Assembly (NCBI RefSeq): GCF_016756315.1
Contig: NZ_AP024235.1
Span: 620,001-684,000, forward strand
Reading direction: 5' to 3'
Length of the DNA stretch: 64,000 bases
Source of the DNA: Alteromonas sp. KC3
GTDB taxonomy: Bacteria; Pseudomonadota; Gammaproteobacteria; Enterobacterales; Alteromonadaceae
Part shown: in pieces, positions 47,914 through 56,879 of the stretch
Layout of the letters: every line of letters starts with the position of its first letter
How positions within the stretch are numbered: position 1 is the first letter of the stretch
The notes under the pieces: model-generated
Told to the model about the DNA's origin: nothing
Database searches by the model: none
What the model saw: only the letters and a program-made list of their open reading frames with translations
Program-made: the position numbers and the translations under genes

Positions 47914-49134
47914 ATGAACACGCTACACAAAATGAGTTTGAAGCTACTCTCTACGTCAATGCTCATGGCTTTCGCTTCACACGCTGCGGCGAATGATATC
48001 CATGATGCTTTGAGTAACTCAACCGCATACGCTGACTTTAATTTACGCTATGAATCTGTTGATCAAGACAACGCACTTAAAGATGCGAGCTCCCTAACCC
48101 TTAGAACATGGCTAGGGTTTTCAACCGGAAGTGTTAATGGGTTCTCTTTTACAGCTGAGGTTGAGGATAGTCGTATTGTAATGGGACAAGATGAGTTTAC
48201 GGTTGGGCCAACAGGGTTCAACGTAGGCGAGTATTCTGTTATCGCCGATCCTGAGACGACCGAACTCGATCAAGCCTATATTCAATATAAAAACGACAAC
48301 TTTACCGCTCGCGTTGGACGCCAAGTCATCACACTTGATGATCATCGTTTTGTGGGTCATGTGGCGTGGCGTCAAGACAAACAGACATTCGACGCAGTCA
48401 GTGCGAAATACGCAGTAAATAAAGAGCTAGAGTTATTCTACAGCTATTTGTACAAACGCAATCGCATTTTTGCTGAAGCAGCAGATTTAGATTCAAAAGA
48501 TCATATCCTGCATGCGACTTACAAATCGAAAGTGGGTAAATTTGTCGCCTATGCCTACTTACTTGAAGTAGATAACGATACGAGCAATGCGCTAGATACC
48601 TACGGCGTAAGTTATGACGGAAAAATGCAAGGCGACAGCATTAATTGGGCTTATGGCGCAGAGTTTGCGACACAGTCAAGTGAGTCAGGAAGCGCAGAAA
48701 GCGCAGTGGATTTCGATGCCTCTTACTTCAACGCATATTTAGGCGCAACAATGTCAGGTATAACCGCGAAAATAGATTATGAAGTATTGGGTTCTGACGA
48801 TGGTCTTTATGGTTTTGCTACGCCATTGGCTACCTTACATAAGTTTAACGGCTTTGCGGACCTATTTTTAGCAACGCCAACCCAAGGGCTGCAAGACTTA
48901 AAGTTATCCTTGTCTGGCAAAGCTGCTGGTGGAAAATGGTTGTTGGCCTATCATGATTACTCTGCTGATGAGAGCACAGCTGAGGTTGATGATTTGGGTA
49001 GCGAAATTAATGCACAATACACGACGACATTTGCAGATAAATATCGATTCGGTATTAAGTACGCGGCCTATGATGCCGGTGACATAAAAGTAGATACCAA
49101 CCGCTTTTGGATGTGGGTTGGCACGCGCTTTTAA
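47914..49134 (+). CDS. Outer membrane beta-barrel porin (alginate-export-like family)
   Basis: Predicted outer-membrane barrel, 406 residues. The signal peptide ends at AAA/ND near residue 27. The sequence is a series of amphipathic strands with aromatic girdles and ends in the outer-membrane signature WVGTRF. The stretch 'LDQAYIQYKNDNFTARVGRQVITLDDHRFVGHVAWRQDKQTFDAVS' resembles the alginate-export/AlgE-type porin family. Lying between the nitrate ABC transporter and mobA, it is inferred to pass nitrate or other anions. AAAGGGA precedes the ATG. Confidence 0.82.
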   Translation: MNTLHKMSLKLLSTSMLMAFASHAAANDIHDALSNSTAYADFNLRYESVDQDNALKDASSLTLRTWLGFSTGSVNGFSFTAEVEDSRIVMGQDEFTVGPTGFNVGEYSVIADPETTELDQAYIQYKNDNFTARVGRQVITLDDHRFVGHVAWRQDKQTFDAVSAKYAVNKELELFYSYLYKRNRIFAEAADLDSKDHILHATYKSKVGKFVAYAYLLEVDNDTSNALDTYGVSYDGKMQGDSINWAYGAEFATQSSESGSAESAVDFDASYFNAYLGATMSGITAKIDYEVLGSDDGLYGFATPLATLHKFNGFADLFLATPTQGLQDLKLSLSGKAAGGKWLLAYHDYSADESTAEVDDLGSEINAQYTTTFADKYRFGIKYAAYDAGDIKVDTNRFWMWVGTRF

Positions 49135-49136
49135 TT

Positions 49137-49775
49137 ATGGCACTTTTTGAAACGTACGAAGCCAAATACGAAGGCGCTGATGTTGTCAGCGCCCTTATTC
49201 TATGTGGTGGGAAATCACAGCGCATGGGGCAAAACAAAGCGCAACTAGCCCTTGGGCAGCGCACCTTTCTCACTACAGCAAAAGATACCGTTAGACGCGC
49301 TGGAATAACAAACGTAGTAAGTGTTGGTCAAAAAGGCTGTGATGTGGTTGACGACATTGCTTTTTGTGGGCCAGGTGCAGCACTTATAAGTGCGCTATAT
49401 CAATTGAATTCAAAAAAAGCTGCAGATAGCGACATTGAGGTTACGGCTGGCAAAAACAACCTCGCATTAACTGAGATTGTTTTAGTGTTGCCCGTTGATA
49501 TGCCACTATTAACGCCGTCTTCCATTCACTTTTTATTAGATAAGGCGCGTGAAACAAAGCAAAGCGTTTACTTTGAAAACGAGTGCTTTCCTTTGGTCAT
49601 ATACAATGTGTATTGCCACCAACATAAACTGAGAGCGCTGAAAAATAGCGTTGCATCGCCTTCAATGCGCGCGGTTATTAATGCCGTTGGTGCAGTCGGA
49701 ATACCCACACCAACAGCAATTAAACCAACATTGTTAAATGTAAATACGCCACACGAATATGCATTAATCTCGTAA
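49137..49775 (+). CDS. mobA: Molybdenum cofactor guanylyltransferase MobA-like
   Basis: Attaches GMP to molybdopterin to make the MGD cofactor needed by NasA. 212 residues from ATG 49137, two bases after the porin stop. The N-terminal nucleotidyltransferase loop reads 'ALILCGGKSQRMGQNKAQL' (family L-A-G-G-x-S-x-R-M-G-x-D-K, with C for A and N for D), and 'LVLPVDMPLLTPSS' is the acidic metal motif. No ribosome binding site is evident, so translation is probably coupled to the porin. Its last 12 bp overlap the convergent HD-domain gene. Confidence 0.88.
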   Translation: MALFETYEAKYEGADVVSALILCGGKSQRMGQNKAQLALGQRTFLTTAKDTVRRAGITNVVSVGQKGCDVVDDIAFCGPGAALISALYQLNSKKAADSDIEVTAGKNNLALTEIVLVLPVDMPLLTPSSIHFLLDKARETKQSVYFENECFPLVIYNVYCHQHKLRALKNSVASPSMRAVINAVGAVGIPTPTAIKPTLLNVNTPHEYALIS

Positions 49776-50354
49776 CCAGCCGCGAGCGACTGCGATATCG
49801 AGTTGCGCCATCACGTAATCCCAAAGTGCAGGTGCGCAGCTTTTAAGGTGTGCATTGCGTTTTTCTATCTTACTTCTCGCAATATTGTGCTTATTCCAAC
49901 TGCCACCTTCATTTTTCATATTCTGAAAAACGGGGAGAACGCGGTCCATAGCTTTGGCAAATTCAGCATCCGGCGTTGTAGCCTCTTCAAACTCTAACCA
50001 CAAGGCCAACATTTCGTCGTTGAAAGGCGTTGGCAATAGGCCAAAAATTCGTTTGGCTGCGGCCACTTCTTTTTCGGCTTGAGCATCGTGATCTTGCTGT
50101 TCGTTAAAAGCGAACATGTCGCCGGCATCAATTTCGACAATATCATGGATCAAAATCATGCGGATTACGCGAGTCACATCAATTGGCTTGTTAGCATATT
50201 GACTCAACATATTTGCCATCAGTGCAACGTGCCAGCTGTGTTCGGCAGAGTTTTCTTTACGTTCTCCGTCAACGGGCAGGGTTATCATGCGCTTTACTGC
50301 TTTTAACTTATCAAGCTCACAAATAAAGTCGGCAAATTCACTTACTGGAACCAT
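49764..50354 (-). CDS. HD-domain phosphohydrolase (HDDC2/YfbR-like)
   Basis: HD-superfamily metal-dependent phosphohydrolase, 196 residues. The metal motif is seen as 'ENSAEHSWHVALMANMLSQYA' (H), 'LIHDIVEIDAGD' (HD) and a later D in 'AKAMDRVLPVFQNM'. The pattern fits HDDC2/YfbR-like 5'-deoxynucleotidases; the true substrate is unknown. AAGGA lies upstream of the ATG. The gene is convergent with mobA and overlaps it by 12 bp. It is separated from dsbA by a terminator. Confidence 0.87.
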   Translation of the reverse strand: MVPVSEFADFICELDKLKAVKRMITLPVDGERKENSAEHSWHVALMANMLSQYANKPIDVTRVIRMILIHDIVEIDAGDMFAFNEQQDHDAQAEKEVAAAKRIFGLLPTPFNDEMLALWLEFEEATTPDAEFAKAMDRVLPVFQNMKNEGGSWNKHNIARSKIEKRNAHLKSCAPALWDYVMAQLDIAVARGWLRD

Positions 50355-50375
50355 AGGTTCGAATTCCTTGTTGAA

Positions 50376-50406
50376 TAATAAAAATGGGCGCTAATGCGCC
50401 CATTTT
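50376..50406 (-). terminator. Intrinsic terminator of dsbA
   Basis: AAAATGGGCGC pairs with GCGCCCATTTT around a 4-nt loop, with a U-rich minus-strand tail (TTTTTATTATT). It lies just past the dsbA stop. Confidence 0.88.
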
Positions 50407-50423
50407 ATAAGGTATATTTTTGC

Positions 50424-51056
50424 TTATTTTTGTTCAGATAGCCAAACAATGAGGTCTGCAATATCGTCAAATGTCATATCGGCAGTAAAGGTAGGCTGGT
50501 ACTTTCCATTAATAATGAAGTTAGGTACACCCGTTAAGTGCTCGCGATAAGCGTCAATTTGTTGCTGGTTTTTACGCAGCATGCTGTTAACGCCAAAGCT
50601 CTTTGCCATTTTATCGAACTCTTCGCCATCTACGCCATTGACAACGAAGATGTTACGAAGGTCACGTAGACCAGTAATAGAAGCACGTTGCTTGTGAATA
50701 TAGTTGAAGATAGCACCGTTCATTGCATCTTCTTGTTTCATCGCACGGGCAATCAGCATAGCCTTGGTTGCAGCATCTTGTACGTCAGGGCCAGTAAAGC
50801 GCATGAAGTTCACATGTACTTTATTGAATTTAGTGCCTTCGGCTTTCTTTTCTTTGATCTGAGCAACAATAGGCTCAAACTGGAAGCAGTGCGGACACCA
50901 GAAAGAGAAATACTCAGTAATTACTGGTTTATCAGTCGCTTCTTTGTCTAGTACAGTGTAGTGCGTACCTTCTTTCCACTTAGATGATGAGCCTTCGGCA
51001 CATGCCGTAAGTGGCATAAGCATTGCCATGATAAACATGACTGCAAACTTTTTCAT
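50424..51056 (-). CDS. dsbA: Thiol:disulfide interchange protein DsbA
   Basis: Periplasmic thiol oxidase, 210 residues. The active site is C54-P-H-C57 in 'YFSFWCPHCFQFEP', followed by the helical insertion and the cis-proline region 'TGVPNFIINGKY'. The N-terminus contains both a lipobox-like LTAC (Cys19) and a signal peptidase I-type site ACA/EG, so it may be a lipoprotein or a soluble protein. A terminator follows; dsbB is not in the window. Confidence 0.93.
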   Translation of the reverse strand: MKKFAVMFIMAMLMPLTACAEGSSSKWKEGTHYTVLDKEATDKPVITEYFSFWCPHCFQFEPIVAQIKEKKAEGTKFNKVHVNFMRFTGPDVQDAATKAMLIARAMKQEDAMNGAIFNYIHKQRASITGLRDLRNIFVVNGVDGEEFDKMAKSFGVNSMLRKNQQQIDAYREHLTGVPNFIINGKYQPTFTADMTFDDIADLIVWLSEQK

Positions 51057-51224
51057 GGAAACAATCCCTATAATATTTAACTAATTATCGCCGATGAGAT
51101 TATCACAGGCGCGTACGCTTAACTAGAGCGTGTTTAATACCTGTGTCTTATTTCGCGACAAGTGCACCAAAAAACACGTTATGTGCTCTATGCCCCTTTG
51201 TGCGAAATGCGACAGAACGATAAT

Positions 51225-51246
51225 AAAAAAGGGGCCGAAAGCCCCT
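51225..51246 (-). terminator. Intrinsic terminator of btuB
   Basis: AGGGGC pairs with GCCCCT around TTTCG on the minus strand, followed by six T, 15 bp past the btuB stop. Confidence 0.85.
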
Positions 51247-51260
51247 GTTAATGCGTGATG

Positions 51261-53183
51261 CTACATTTGATAGCGAACAGATAGCAGCGCACGCCTTTCT
51301 TGGCCCGCGAAGCCTACAATATCTTCGTAATCAGTATCAAATAGGTTGTTTACTTTAAGCGTAAGTTGCCATTGATCTGTGACTTGGTATCCAAGATTTA
51401 CACTGGCTAACGTATACGCCGATAGCGCGATGGTTTGCGCTGAAGCAGGAAACGGAGGGAAGAAGGTGTCGTAGCGCGTTCCTGTGTACGCTAACTTGCC
51501 ATATAAAGTAAATCGCTCAGTACCCAAATCAGAGGTGTAAACTAACGCCCCTTGATGTCGCGCACGTCTAAGTTCAGTAGATGTGACACCCGCATTAGTT
51601 TGTTCGGCATCCAGGTAGCTATACGATGCACTAAGGTTACCGAAATCGCTGTTCCAATTTACTTCAACGTCAACGCCATCTCTATGACTCTTGCCATCCA
51701 CATTATCAGCGCTAAAAGCACCTAAATCTGCAACAAATACAAAACCATTTATTTCATTATTGAGCTCTGCTGAAAATAAACTCACCTGACCTGACATACG
51801 GTGCCAGTTGGCTTTTAGCCCCACTTCGAACTCTTCACTGGTCTCAGGTTCGAGGTTTTCGTTACCAATAAAGCTCGCTGGGAAATAGCCAAAACGCTCA
51901 GTAAATGTTGGCGTTTTTACCGCCTTTCCGTAGCTTGTGAAAAGCGCATAACGTTCATCCACCTGCCAGGTAAGTCCTGCGCGGTAACTGTTTGCGTCAT
52001 CAAATTCACTGTTGTCATCAAGCCGTGCACTTAAGGTGGCGAACAGGCTCGGTGTTAACGCTCCGTTGGCTTCTGCAAATACGCTGTGCGTATTGTCATG
52101 TTGCTTTTGGTTAGGATCGCCAAAGTTTATCGGGCCTCGCTGTGAAAACAGGCGTTGTAAGTACTCAATGCCTCCGGCAAATTGCCAATTATCAAGCGAG
52201 TAAAAGTTGGTCCAATTCAGTTCAATACGCTCGCCTGTAGTGCCTCCGGCATCAATTCCAGCGGTAGTATTGTCATTTTCATCTTTGCGATAGTTAGCGC
52301 TTAGTCGCGAGTGGTAAGCCGATGAGGTAGGTGTATAGTCCCAGCGAAATTGTGTGCTTACCTGATAACCGTCGGTCACATTGTCTGAGTCGGTGGGTAA
52401 ACCCGTAGAAACAAAATCAGTGCCGTCGTACTCATTTTCATAGTCAACGGTGCGCAAGCGGGCAATAAAGCCATGCTCTGTACTGACTTGATAATTTAGG
52501 TTTAATCCAGCGGTTAAATTGTCATAACCGTCATCTTCATTGCCAGTTCGTGCAATATTGTCACCGTCGGTGGTGATATAGTTGGCATACGCTGCAATAT
52601 TCAGTTTATCTATCTGAGAGGTGGCATTAACGCTGCCTTGGTAGGTGCCTTGAGTACCCACGCCAGCGGTCAGGTTTAAAGATGAATAGTCTTGTGCCGA
52701 TTGGCCAGCTTTGGTGGTAATGCTAAGTACACCGCCTATGGCGCCACTGCCCCAACGTGCGCTTTGTGGGCCGCGAAGAAGTTCAATGCGAACAACGTTG
52801 GCACTGGTAAGGTGGGCTAAATCAATCAAACTGCCTTGGCCTATGTCATTGGCCACCACGCCATCGATAAGTACCAGCAGGTGATTTGTTTCGCTACCAC
52901 GTACCCGCACTTCAGTTAACCCACCAGGGCTGCCAGATTGTGACAAACTAACGCCAGGTAAACCGCGGATAAGCTCTGTCAACTGTACGGCACCAGAAGC
53001 TTCTATATCGGATTGTGTGAGCACTGACACTGAGCCAGGGAATTGAGTTACCTGAACAGGAAGCCTTGAACCAGTAACGGTCAGTGTTTCTATATTACTG
53101 TTGGTTTCTTGAGATAATGCAGACGTGCTTACGCACGAAAGTACCGCAGCGGTAACTGCAGCATAAGTAAAGTGTATACGCAT
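51261..53183 (-). CDS. btuB: TonB-dependent vitamin B12 receptor BtuB
   Basis: Outer-membrane cobalamin transporter, 640 residues. Signal peptide ends near ALS/QE (residue 25). A TonB-box-like ETLTVTG follows, then the plug ('LPVQVTQFPGSVSVLTQSDIEASG', 'VRVRGSETNHLLVLIDG') and the beta-barrel, ending 'ALLSVRYQM'. The BtuB identity is strongly supported by the cobalamin riboswitch directly upstream. No B12 ABC transporter or biosynthesis gene is next to it. No strong ribosome binding site is visible before the ATG, which fits translational control by the riboswitch. Confidence 0.94.
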   Translation of the reverse strand: MRIHFTYAAVTAAVLSCVSTSALSQETNSNIETLTVTGSRLPVQVTQFPGSVSVLTQSDIEASGAVQLTELIRGLPGVSLSQSGSPGGLTEVRVRGSETNHLLVLIDGVVANDIGQGSLIDLAHLTSANVVRIELLRGPQSARWGSGAIGGVLSITTKAGQSAQDYSSLNLTAGVGTQGTYQGSVNATSQIDKLNIAAYANYITTDGDNIARTGNEDDGYDNLTAGLNLNYQVSTEHGFIARLRTVDYENEYDGTDFVSTGLPTDSDNVTDGYQVSTQFRWDYTPTSSAYHSRLSANYRKDENDNTTAGIDAGGTTGERIELNWTNFYSLDNWQFAGGIEYLQRLFSQRGPINFGDPNQKQHDNTHSVFAEANGALTPSLFATLSARLDDNSEFDDANSYRAGLTWQVDERYALFTSYGKAVKTPTFTERFGYFPASFIGNENLEPETSEEFEVGLKANWHRMSGQVSLFSAELNNEINGFVFVADLGAFSADNVDGKSHRDGVDVEVNWNSDFGNLSASYSYLDAEQTNAGVTSTELRRARHQGALVYTSDLGTERFTLYGKLAYTGTRYDTFFPPFPASAQTIALSAYTLASVNLGYQVTDQWQLTLKVNNLFDTDYEDIVGFAGQERRALLSVRYQM

Positions 53184-53283
53184 GGTTCTTTATGTATTTT
53201 CTTTAATGCGCTCCGCCCGAGCACATGTTGATGTGGAAGTAAGCTTGCTGCGCTTGCAAATGCGACTGCGAGCTTACCGTGAA

Positions 53284-53536
53284 GCACAGGCCGGTATCCG
53301 GGCTTACTCACCAATGCGTGTAGCGCACATAATGGCTCTTTTACCTTCCCATCTTGAAAAAGGTCGCTGTTTTTGCACTTGATACTTAAGCACATGGCGA
53401 CAACAAAGACAGTGGTGTATGAAAAGAAAATGTCTAATGTGACATTGAGTTTACCGTTGCGGGGGCAGCATCAGGTTTACACTGATTTCCCGTTTAACGC
53501 CAATAACCGCAGAACTTAATTGTTATTGGCGCACCT
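53284..53536 (-). ncRNA. Cobalamin riboswitch upstream of btuB
   Basis: Read on the minus strand, this 250-nt region has the ordered cobalamin-aptamer blocks: GGTGCGCC, AACGGGAAATCAGTGTAAA, the B12-box core GCTGCCCCCGCAACGGTAA, CACCACTG, GATGGGAAGG, and the closing GGTGAGTAAGCCCGG followed by ATACCGGCCTG. About 100 nt then separate it from btuB and can form further hairpins (GTAAGCT with AGCTTAC; CACAT with ATGTG), the likely expression platform. Binding of adenosylcobalamin or another cobalamin is expected to reduce btuB expression. Confidence 0.95.
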
Positions 53537-53570
53537 ACGCGTCACGCAGTATATAGAAAAGGTGTGTGGT

Positions 53571-54554
53571 TTAAAACCCGAGCTTTAGCGGTGGCTCTTG
53601 TAAGGCCGCAAGTTGCTCCTTAAGCGCTAGAATTTGTCCTTCCCAATACTTGTCTTCAGCGAACCACGGAAATGCACGCGGAAATGCGGGGTCTTCCCAT
53701 CTACGTGATAACCACGCCATATAATGGACCATACGCATAGCGCGAAGCGGCTCAATCAAAGTTAACTGACTCGTATCAAAAGGGTGAAACTCTTCATAAG
53801 CTTCTACCAGTGTATCTAATTGCAGTAATTGTTGCTGGCGATCACCACTAAGCATCATCCACAAATCTTGAATAGCGGGGCCCATTCTACAATCATCTAA
53901 ATCGACAAAAGTAGGGCCGTCACGCCATAAGATGTTACCAGGGTGGCAGTCGCCGTGAAGGCGAATAGATGATGAAGGGCGATACGCTTTTTTAGTCGCT
54001 TCAATAACGGGGTTGAGAATCGCAAAAAACGCGGTCTTTAAATGCGCTGGCAATAGGGTGCTTTGCTCTAATACTCGTTTTGGTTCGTCAAGGTAGCTTT
54101 CAACATCGATAGTAGGGCGATGGGCAAAGGGGGTAGCTTGTGCTACGCGGTGAATGCGTCCTATGAATCGTCCCATCCACTCTAGTTGATCAAGATTATC
54201 ATTTTCAAACTGCCTTCCACCCACAGAAGGAAAGAGTGCAAACCGGTAGTCTGTGCCGTCAACAATGTGATGATGCAGTGTCTCGCCGTTCAGTTTAAGC
54301 GGGGCAGCGAGTGGAATTTCGTTTTCCAGCAGCGCTTGCGCAAATGCGTGTTCCTCTAAAATTTGGGCATCTGTCCAACGCGCGGGTCGATAGAACTTGG
54401 CAACATAGCGTTGTCCATCTTCAGCTAGGAATTGATACACCCTGTTTTCATAGCTGTTCAGTGCCAGCAGCCCACTTTGTAAAAAAATGCCCTGTGACTC
54501 CAGGGCATCTAAGATGGTGTCGGGGCTAAGCCCCGAAAATGAAAAATCTGTCAT
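53571..54554 (-). CDS. srkA: Stress response serine/threonine kinase SrkA (YihE)
   Basis: Cytoplasmic kinase of the aminoglycoside-phosphotransferase fold, 327 residues, the E. coli SrkA length. In E. coli it counteracts MazEF-linked death and supports Cpx stress resistance. Visible elements are 'YENRVYQFLAEDGQRYVAKFYRP' (nucleotide lysine), the catalytic HGDCHPGN in 'RLHGDCHPGNILW', and the metal motif 'TFVDLDDCRMGPA'. Its ATG overlaps the ccoG stop (ATGA), so the two genes are translationally coupled. In E. coli srkA is instead followed by dsbA; here dsbA is about 2.5 kb further on, with btuB between. Confidence 0.93.
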   Translation of the reverse strand: MTDFSFSGLSPDTILDALESQGIFLQSGLLALNSYENRVYQFLAEDGQRYVAKFYRPARWTDAQILEEHAFAQALLENEIPLAAPLKLNGETLHHHIVDGTDYRFALFPSVGGRQFENDNLDQLEWMGRFIGRIHRVAQATPFAHRPTIDVESYLDEPKRVLEQSTLLPAHLKTAFFAILNPVIEATKKAYRPSSSIRLHGDCHPGNILWRDGPTFVDLDDCRMGPAIQDLWMMLSGDRQQQLLQLDTLVEAYEEFHPFDTSQLTLIEPLRAMRMVHYMAWLSRRWEDPAFPRAFPWFAEDKYWEGQILALKEQLAALQEPPLKLGF

Positions 54555-55981
54555 CGATAAAGAAATTTGGTTGGTTCATCAACAGTAACCGTTTCTCCAT
54601 CAATGGTGGTGGTTACGCTAATAAATATATCGGTAACGGTATCTTCCAGATTATAGGCGTCGGTTGCAACTGAAATCGGCGTGCTATAAACCGCGCCGCC
54701 TTCCACAGTTACTTCTTGCTCGCCAATGTACTGGTAATCAGGCAAACCTTTAATGGTTACTGTATAGGTATGCGGTTGTTGAGTTTTGTTTAACACTTTA
54801 ATGGTGTAAACATTCTCAATTAATCCTTCATTGGTCTCGCGGTACAGCGAATTTCTATCGCGAATAATGTCCACTTCGGTGGGGCTACGTGTCCAGATAT
54901 TGGCAAACAGCAATCCCATCATAATGACGAGGACCACAAAATAACCAATAAGCTTAGGCCGTATTATATGCGTTTTGCCTCCAGACAGTTCTTCTTCTGA
55001 GGTAAAACTTATAAGGCCTTTGGGGTAACCCATTTTGTCCATCACGCCGTTACATGCATCAACGCATGCACCGCAGTTGATGCACTCATATTGAAGGCCA
55101 TTTCGAATATCAATGCCGGTGGGGCACACCTGCACGCACAGGTTACAATCAATGCAGTCACCAAGGCCTTTTTCTTTTACTTGCTCATGAGAAAGCTTGC
55201 GAGGGCGAGGGCCGCGTTGTTCACCGCGATTGGGGTTATACGATACGGTAAACGTATCTTTGTCGAACATGGCAGACTGAAAACGCGCGTACGGACATAT
55301 ATGCGTACACATTATCTCGCGCATATAACCTGCGTTACCGTAGGTACATACCGCAAAAAAGATGACTGAAAACGCTGCCCAAAAACTGGTATCGAAAGTA
55401 AAAAAGTCCACAAACAAACTGGCAATAGGCGTGAAGTAGCCTACGAACGTTAGCGCTGTAAGTAAGGCAACTAAAACCCACGCAGTATGCTTAGCTGTTT
55501 TACGCAAAAATTTATCGGCATCCATGGGTCTGGCGTCTAGTGCAATACGCTTGTTTCTTGGGCCTTCGCACTTTTCTTCAAACCAGGTATAGATGTAAAC
55601 CCATGTGGTTTGCGGGCACATAAAACCGCACCATACTCGCCCTGCAAAGGTGGTTACAAAGAACAAAGCAAAAGCCGAAACAATAAAAATATAGGCAAGC
55701 AGGGTTAGGTCTTGCGGCCACAGTGTCAAAGAAAATATGGTAAAACGCTGCTCGCCAATATCGAGTAATACGGCTTGCTGGCCATTGTATGAAATCCATG
55801 GAATGACGGCGAAGAGTGCTAAAAAGAAAAGGCCGAAAAAGCGTCTAAAAGACTCTAGGGGACCTTGTACTGCGCGAACATAAATGCGGCTGCGAGAGTC
55901 GTAACGCTTGCCCTCGGTAGCACCTTTGGGTTTATGTACCTTTACCGGTGTTACATTTTTTACCGGTATTTGTTCATTCAT
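54551..55981 (-). CDS. ccoG: Cytochrome c oxidase accessory protein CcoG (FixG-like)
   Basis: Membrane iron-sulfur protein needed for copper delivery to cbb3-type oxidases, 476 residues. Several transmembrane helices, then C118-x3-C122 in 'VWCGFMCPQTTW', two [4Fe-4S] ferredoxin motifs ('CIDCNLCVQVCP' and 'CINCGACVDACN'), and a C-terminal Ig-like domain. ccoNOPQ, ccoH, ccoI and ccoS are not here, so ccoG is an orphan coupled to srkA. An FNR-type box and a matching -10 lie upstream. Confidence 0.95.
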   Translation of the reverse strand: MNEQIPVKNVTPVKVHKPKGATEGKRYDSRSRIYVRAVQGPLESFRRFFGLFFLALFAVIPWISYNGQQAVLLDIGEQRFTIFSLTLWPQDLTLLAYIFIVSAFALFFVTTFAGRVWCGFMCPQTTWVYIYTWFEEKCEGPRNKRIALDARPMDADKFLRKTAKHTAWVLVALLTALTFVGYFTPIASLFVDFFTFDTSFWAAFSVIFFAVCTYGNAGYMREIMCTHICPYARFQSAMFDKDTFTVSYNPNRGEQRGPRPRKLSHEQVKEKGLGDCIDCNLCVQVCPTGIDIRNGLQYECINCGACVDACNGVMDKMGYPKGLISFTSEEELSGGKTHIIRPKLIGYFVVLVIMMGLLFANIWTRSPTEVDIIRDRNSLYRETNEGLIENVYTIKVLNKTQQPHTYTVTIKGLPDYQYIGEQEVTVEGGAVYSTPISVATDAYNLEDTVTDIFISVTTTIDGETVTVDEPTKFLYR

Positions 55982-56018
55982 AATAAAACCTTAGCTGACA
56001 TTGCCAAACTGCCTTAGC

Positions 56019-56059
56019 AGTATAACAGTTTGCGCTACATGATATTTAATGTAGATCAA
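56019..56059 (-). promoter_or_regulatory. FNR/Anr-type promoter of ccoG
   Basis: On the minus strand TTGATCTACATTAA (56059-56046) matches the FNR box TTGAT-N4-ATCAA with one mismatch. A -10 TATACT lies at 56024-56019. The box centre is about 40.5 bp from the start predicted from that -10, the standard class II activator position. This fits induction of cbb3-related genes under low oxygen. Confidence 0.8.
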
Positions 56060-56401
56060 TGATGGTGGGCATCATCCATACTTTCAAAGTTTCAGTCAAT
56101 ACTGAAACTTCAGAATTCATTTGGGTGCGATTAATGAACAGCTTAAGTGACTATAAACCTAATTTCATATACTTGCGTATGATTCAGTGTATTTACAGTT
56201 ATATAGAGGCAGCTTTATTATCAATATGCGACATTATCGTGACAAGGAGCGTTATTAATAGGTAATAACGCATGTAAAGAGTAGTAAATACTCGCCTGTT
56301 TCCTGTACAGTTATTCGTGGACTATACTCAGTGATAGTCGCTTCTGTGGGGCAACATGCACTGAATAGTCTTAAATGTCTGTCATAATTAGCTGAGAAGT
56401 C
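56060..56401. other. Gene-free stretch between ccoG promoter and the 123-aa gene
   Basis: AT-rich region. A 68-codon frame at 56059-56265 has no ribosome binding site and unconvincing composition, so nothing is called. A promoter for the downstream small gene must lie here, but no clear boxes could be assigned. Confidence 0.5.
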
Positions 56402-56773
56402 ATGTTACGCTTTTTTATCATCGCTGCTGAAATTATTGTTTTAATTATTGTGCTGCGCTCGCCGTTTGCTCAGTATTTATTTGAAGATATACAAAACTCC
56501 ATTTCTAATTGGCTGGCGGAGATGGCAACTATGCCAGAGCGAGAAAAGTTGGAAACATTGCGCATTCAAATAAATAGTCAGCTAAGTCCGTTAAAGCCCT
56601 ACCAGCAAAGCTATGTGTTAGAGATAACACAAGACGCCACTACCGTGCATCGCTTCCACCGAACCTATTGTGAGAAAGATGACATTAACCCAAATTTCAC
56701 GGGAACTAAACGCGCACACCTTTGCCTAATCATTAAACAGTCACCGTTCATTCAAGACGCTCGCGTCAACTAG
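56402..56773 (+). CDS. Small membrane-anchored protein of unknown function
   Basis: 123 residues with one N-terminal hydrophobic helix (3-20), followed by a soluble helical part ('MPEREKLETLRIQINSQLSPLKPYQQSYVLEIT') and a C-terminal segment with two cysteines (CEKDD and HLCLI). No family recognised. There is no strong ribosome binding site (GAGAAG about 3-5 nt upstream). The gene before DUF3016 may share its transcript. Confidence 0.6.
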   Translation: MLRFFIIAAEIIVLIIVLRSPFAQYLFEDIQNSISNWLAEMATMPEREKLETLRIQINSQLSPLKPYQQSYVLEITQDATTVHRFHRTYCEKDDINPNFTGTKRAHLCLIIKQSPFIQDARVN

Positions 56774-56879
56774 AGTTCATAACAAGACGCTCTAGTACAC
56801 GCGCATAATTTTTGGAGTATCAACCAAATTGTTGTGCACTGCGTACGAATGTTGAGTGCCTGCAAAGAGGAGTATTAGC

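Noticed and set aside
53182..53382. A 66-codon plus-strand frame over the btuB upstream region
   Set aside because: It lies on the opposite strand of the cobalamin riboswitch; the RNA structure explains the sequence better.
56059..56265. A 68-codon plus-strand frame downstream of the FNR box
   Set aside because: No ribosome binding site, unusual composition, and no resemblance to a known protein.
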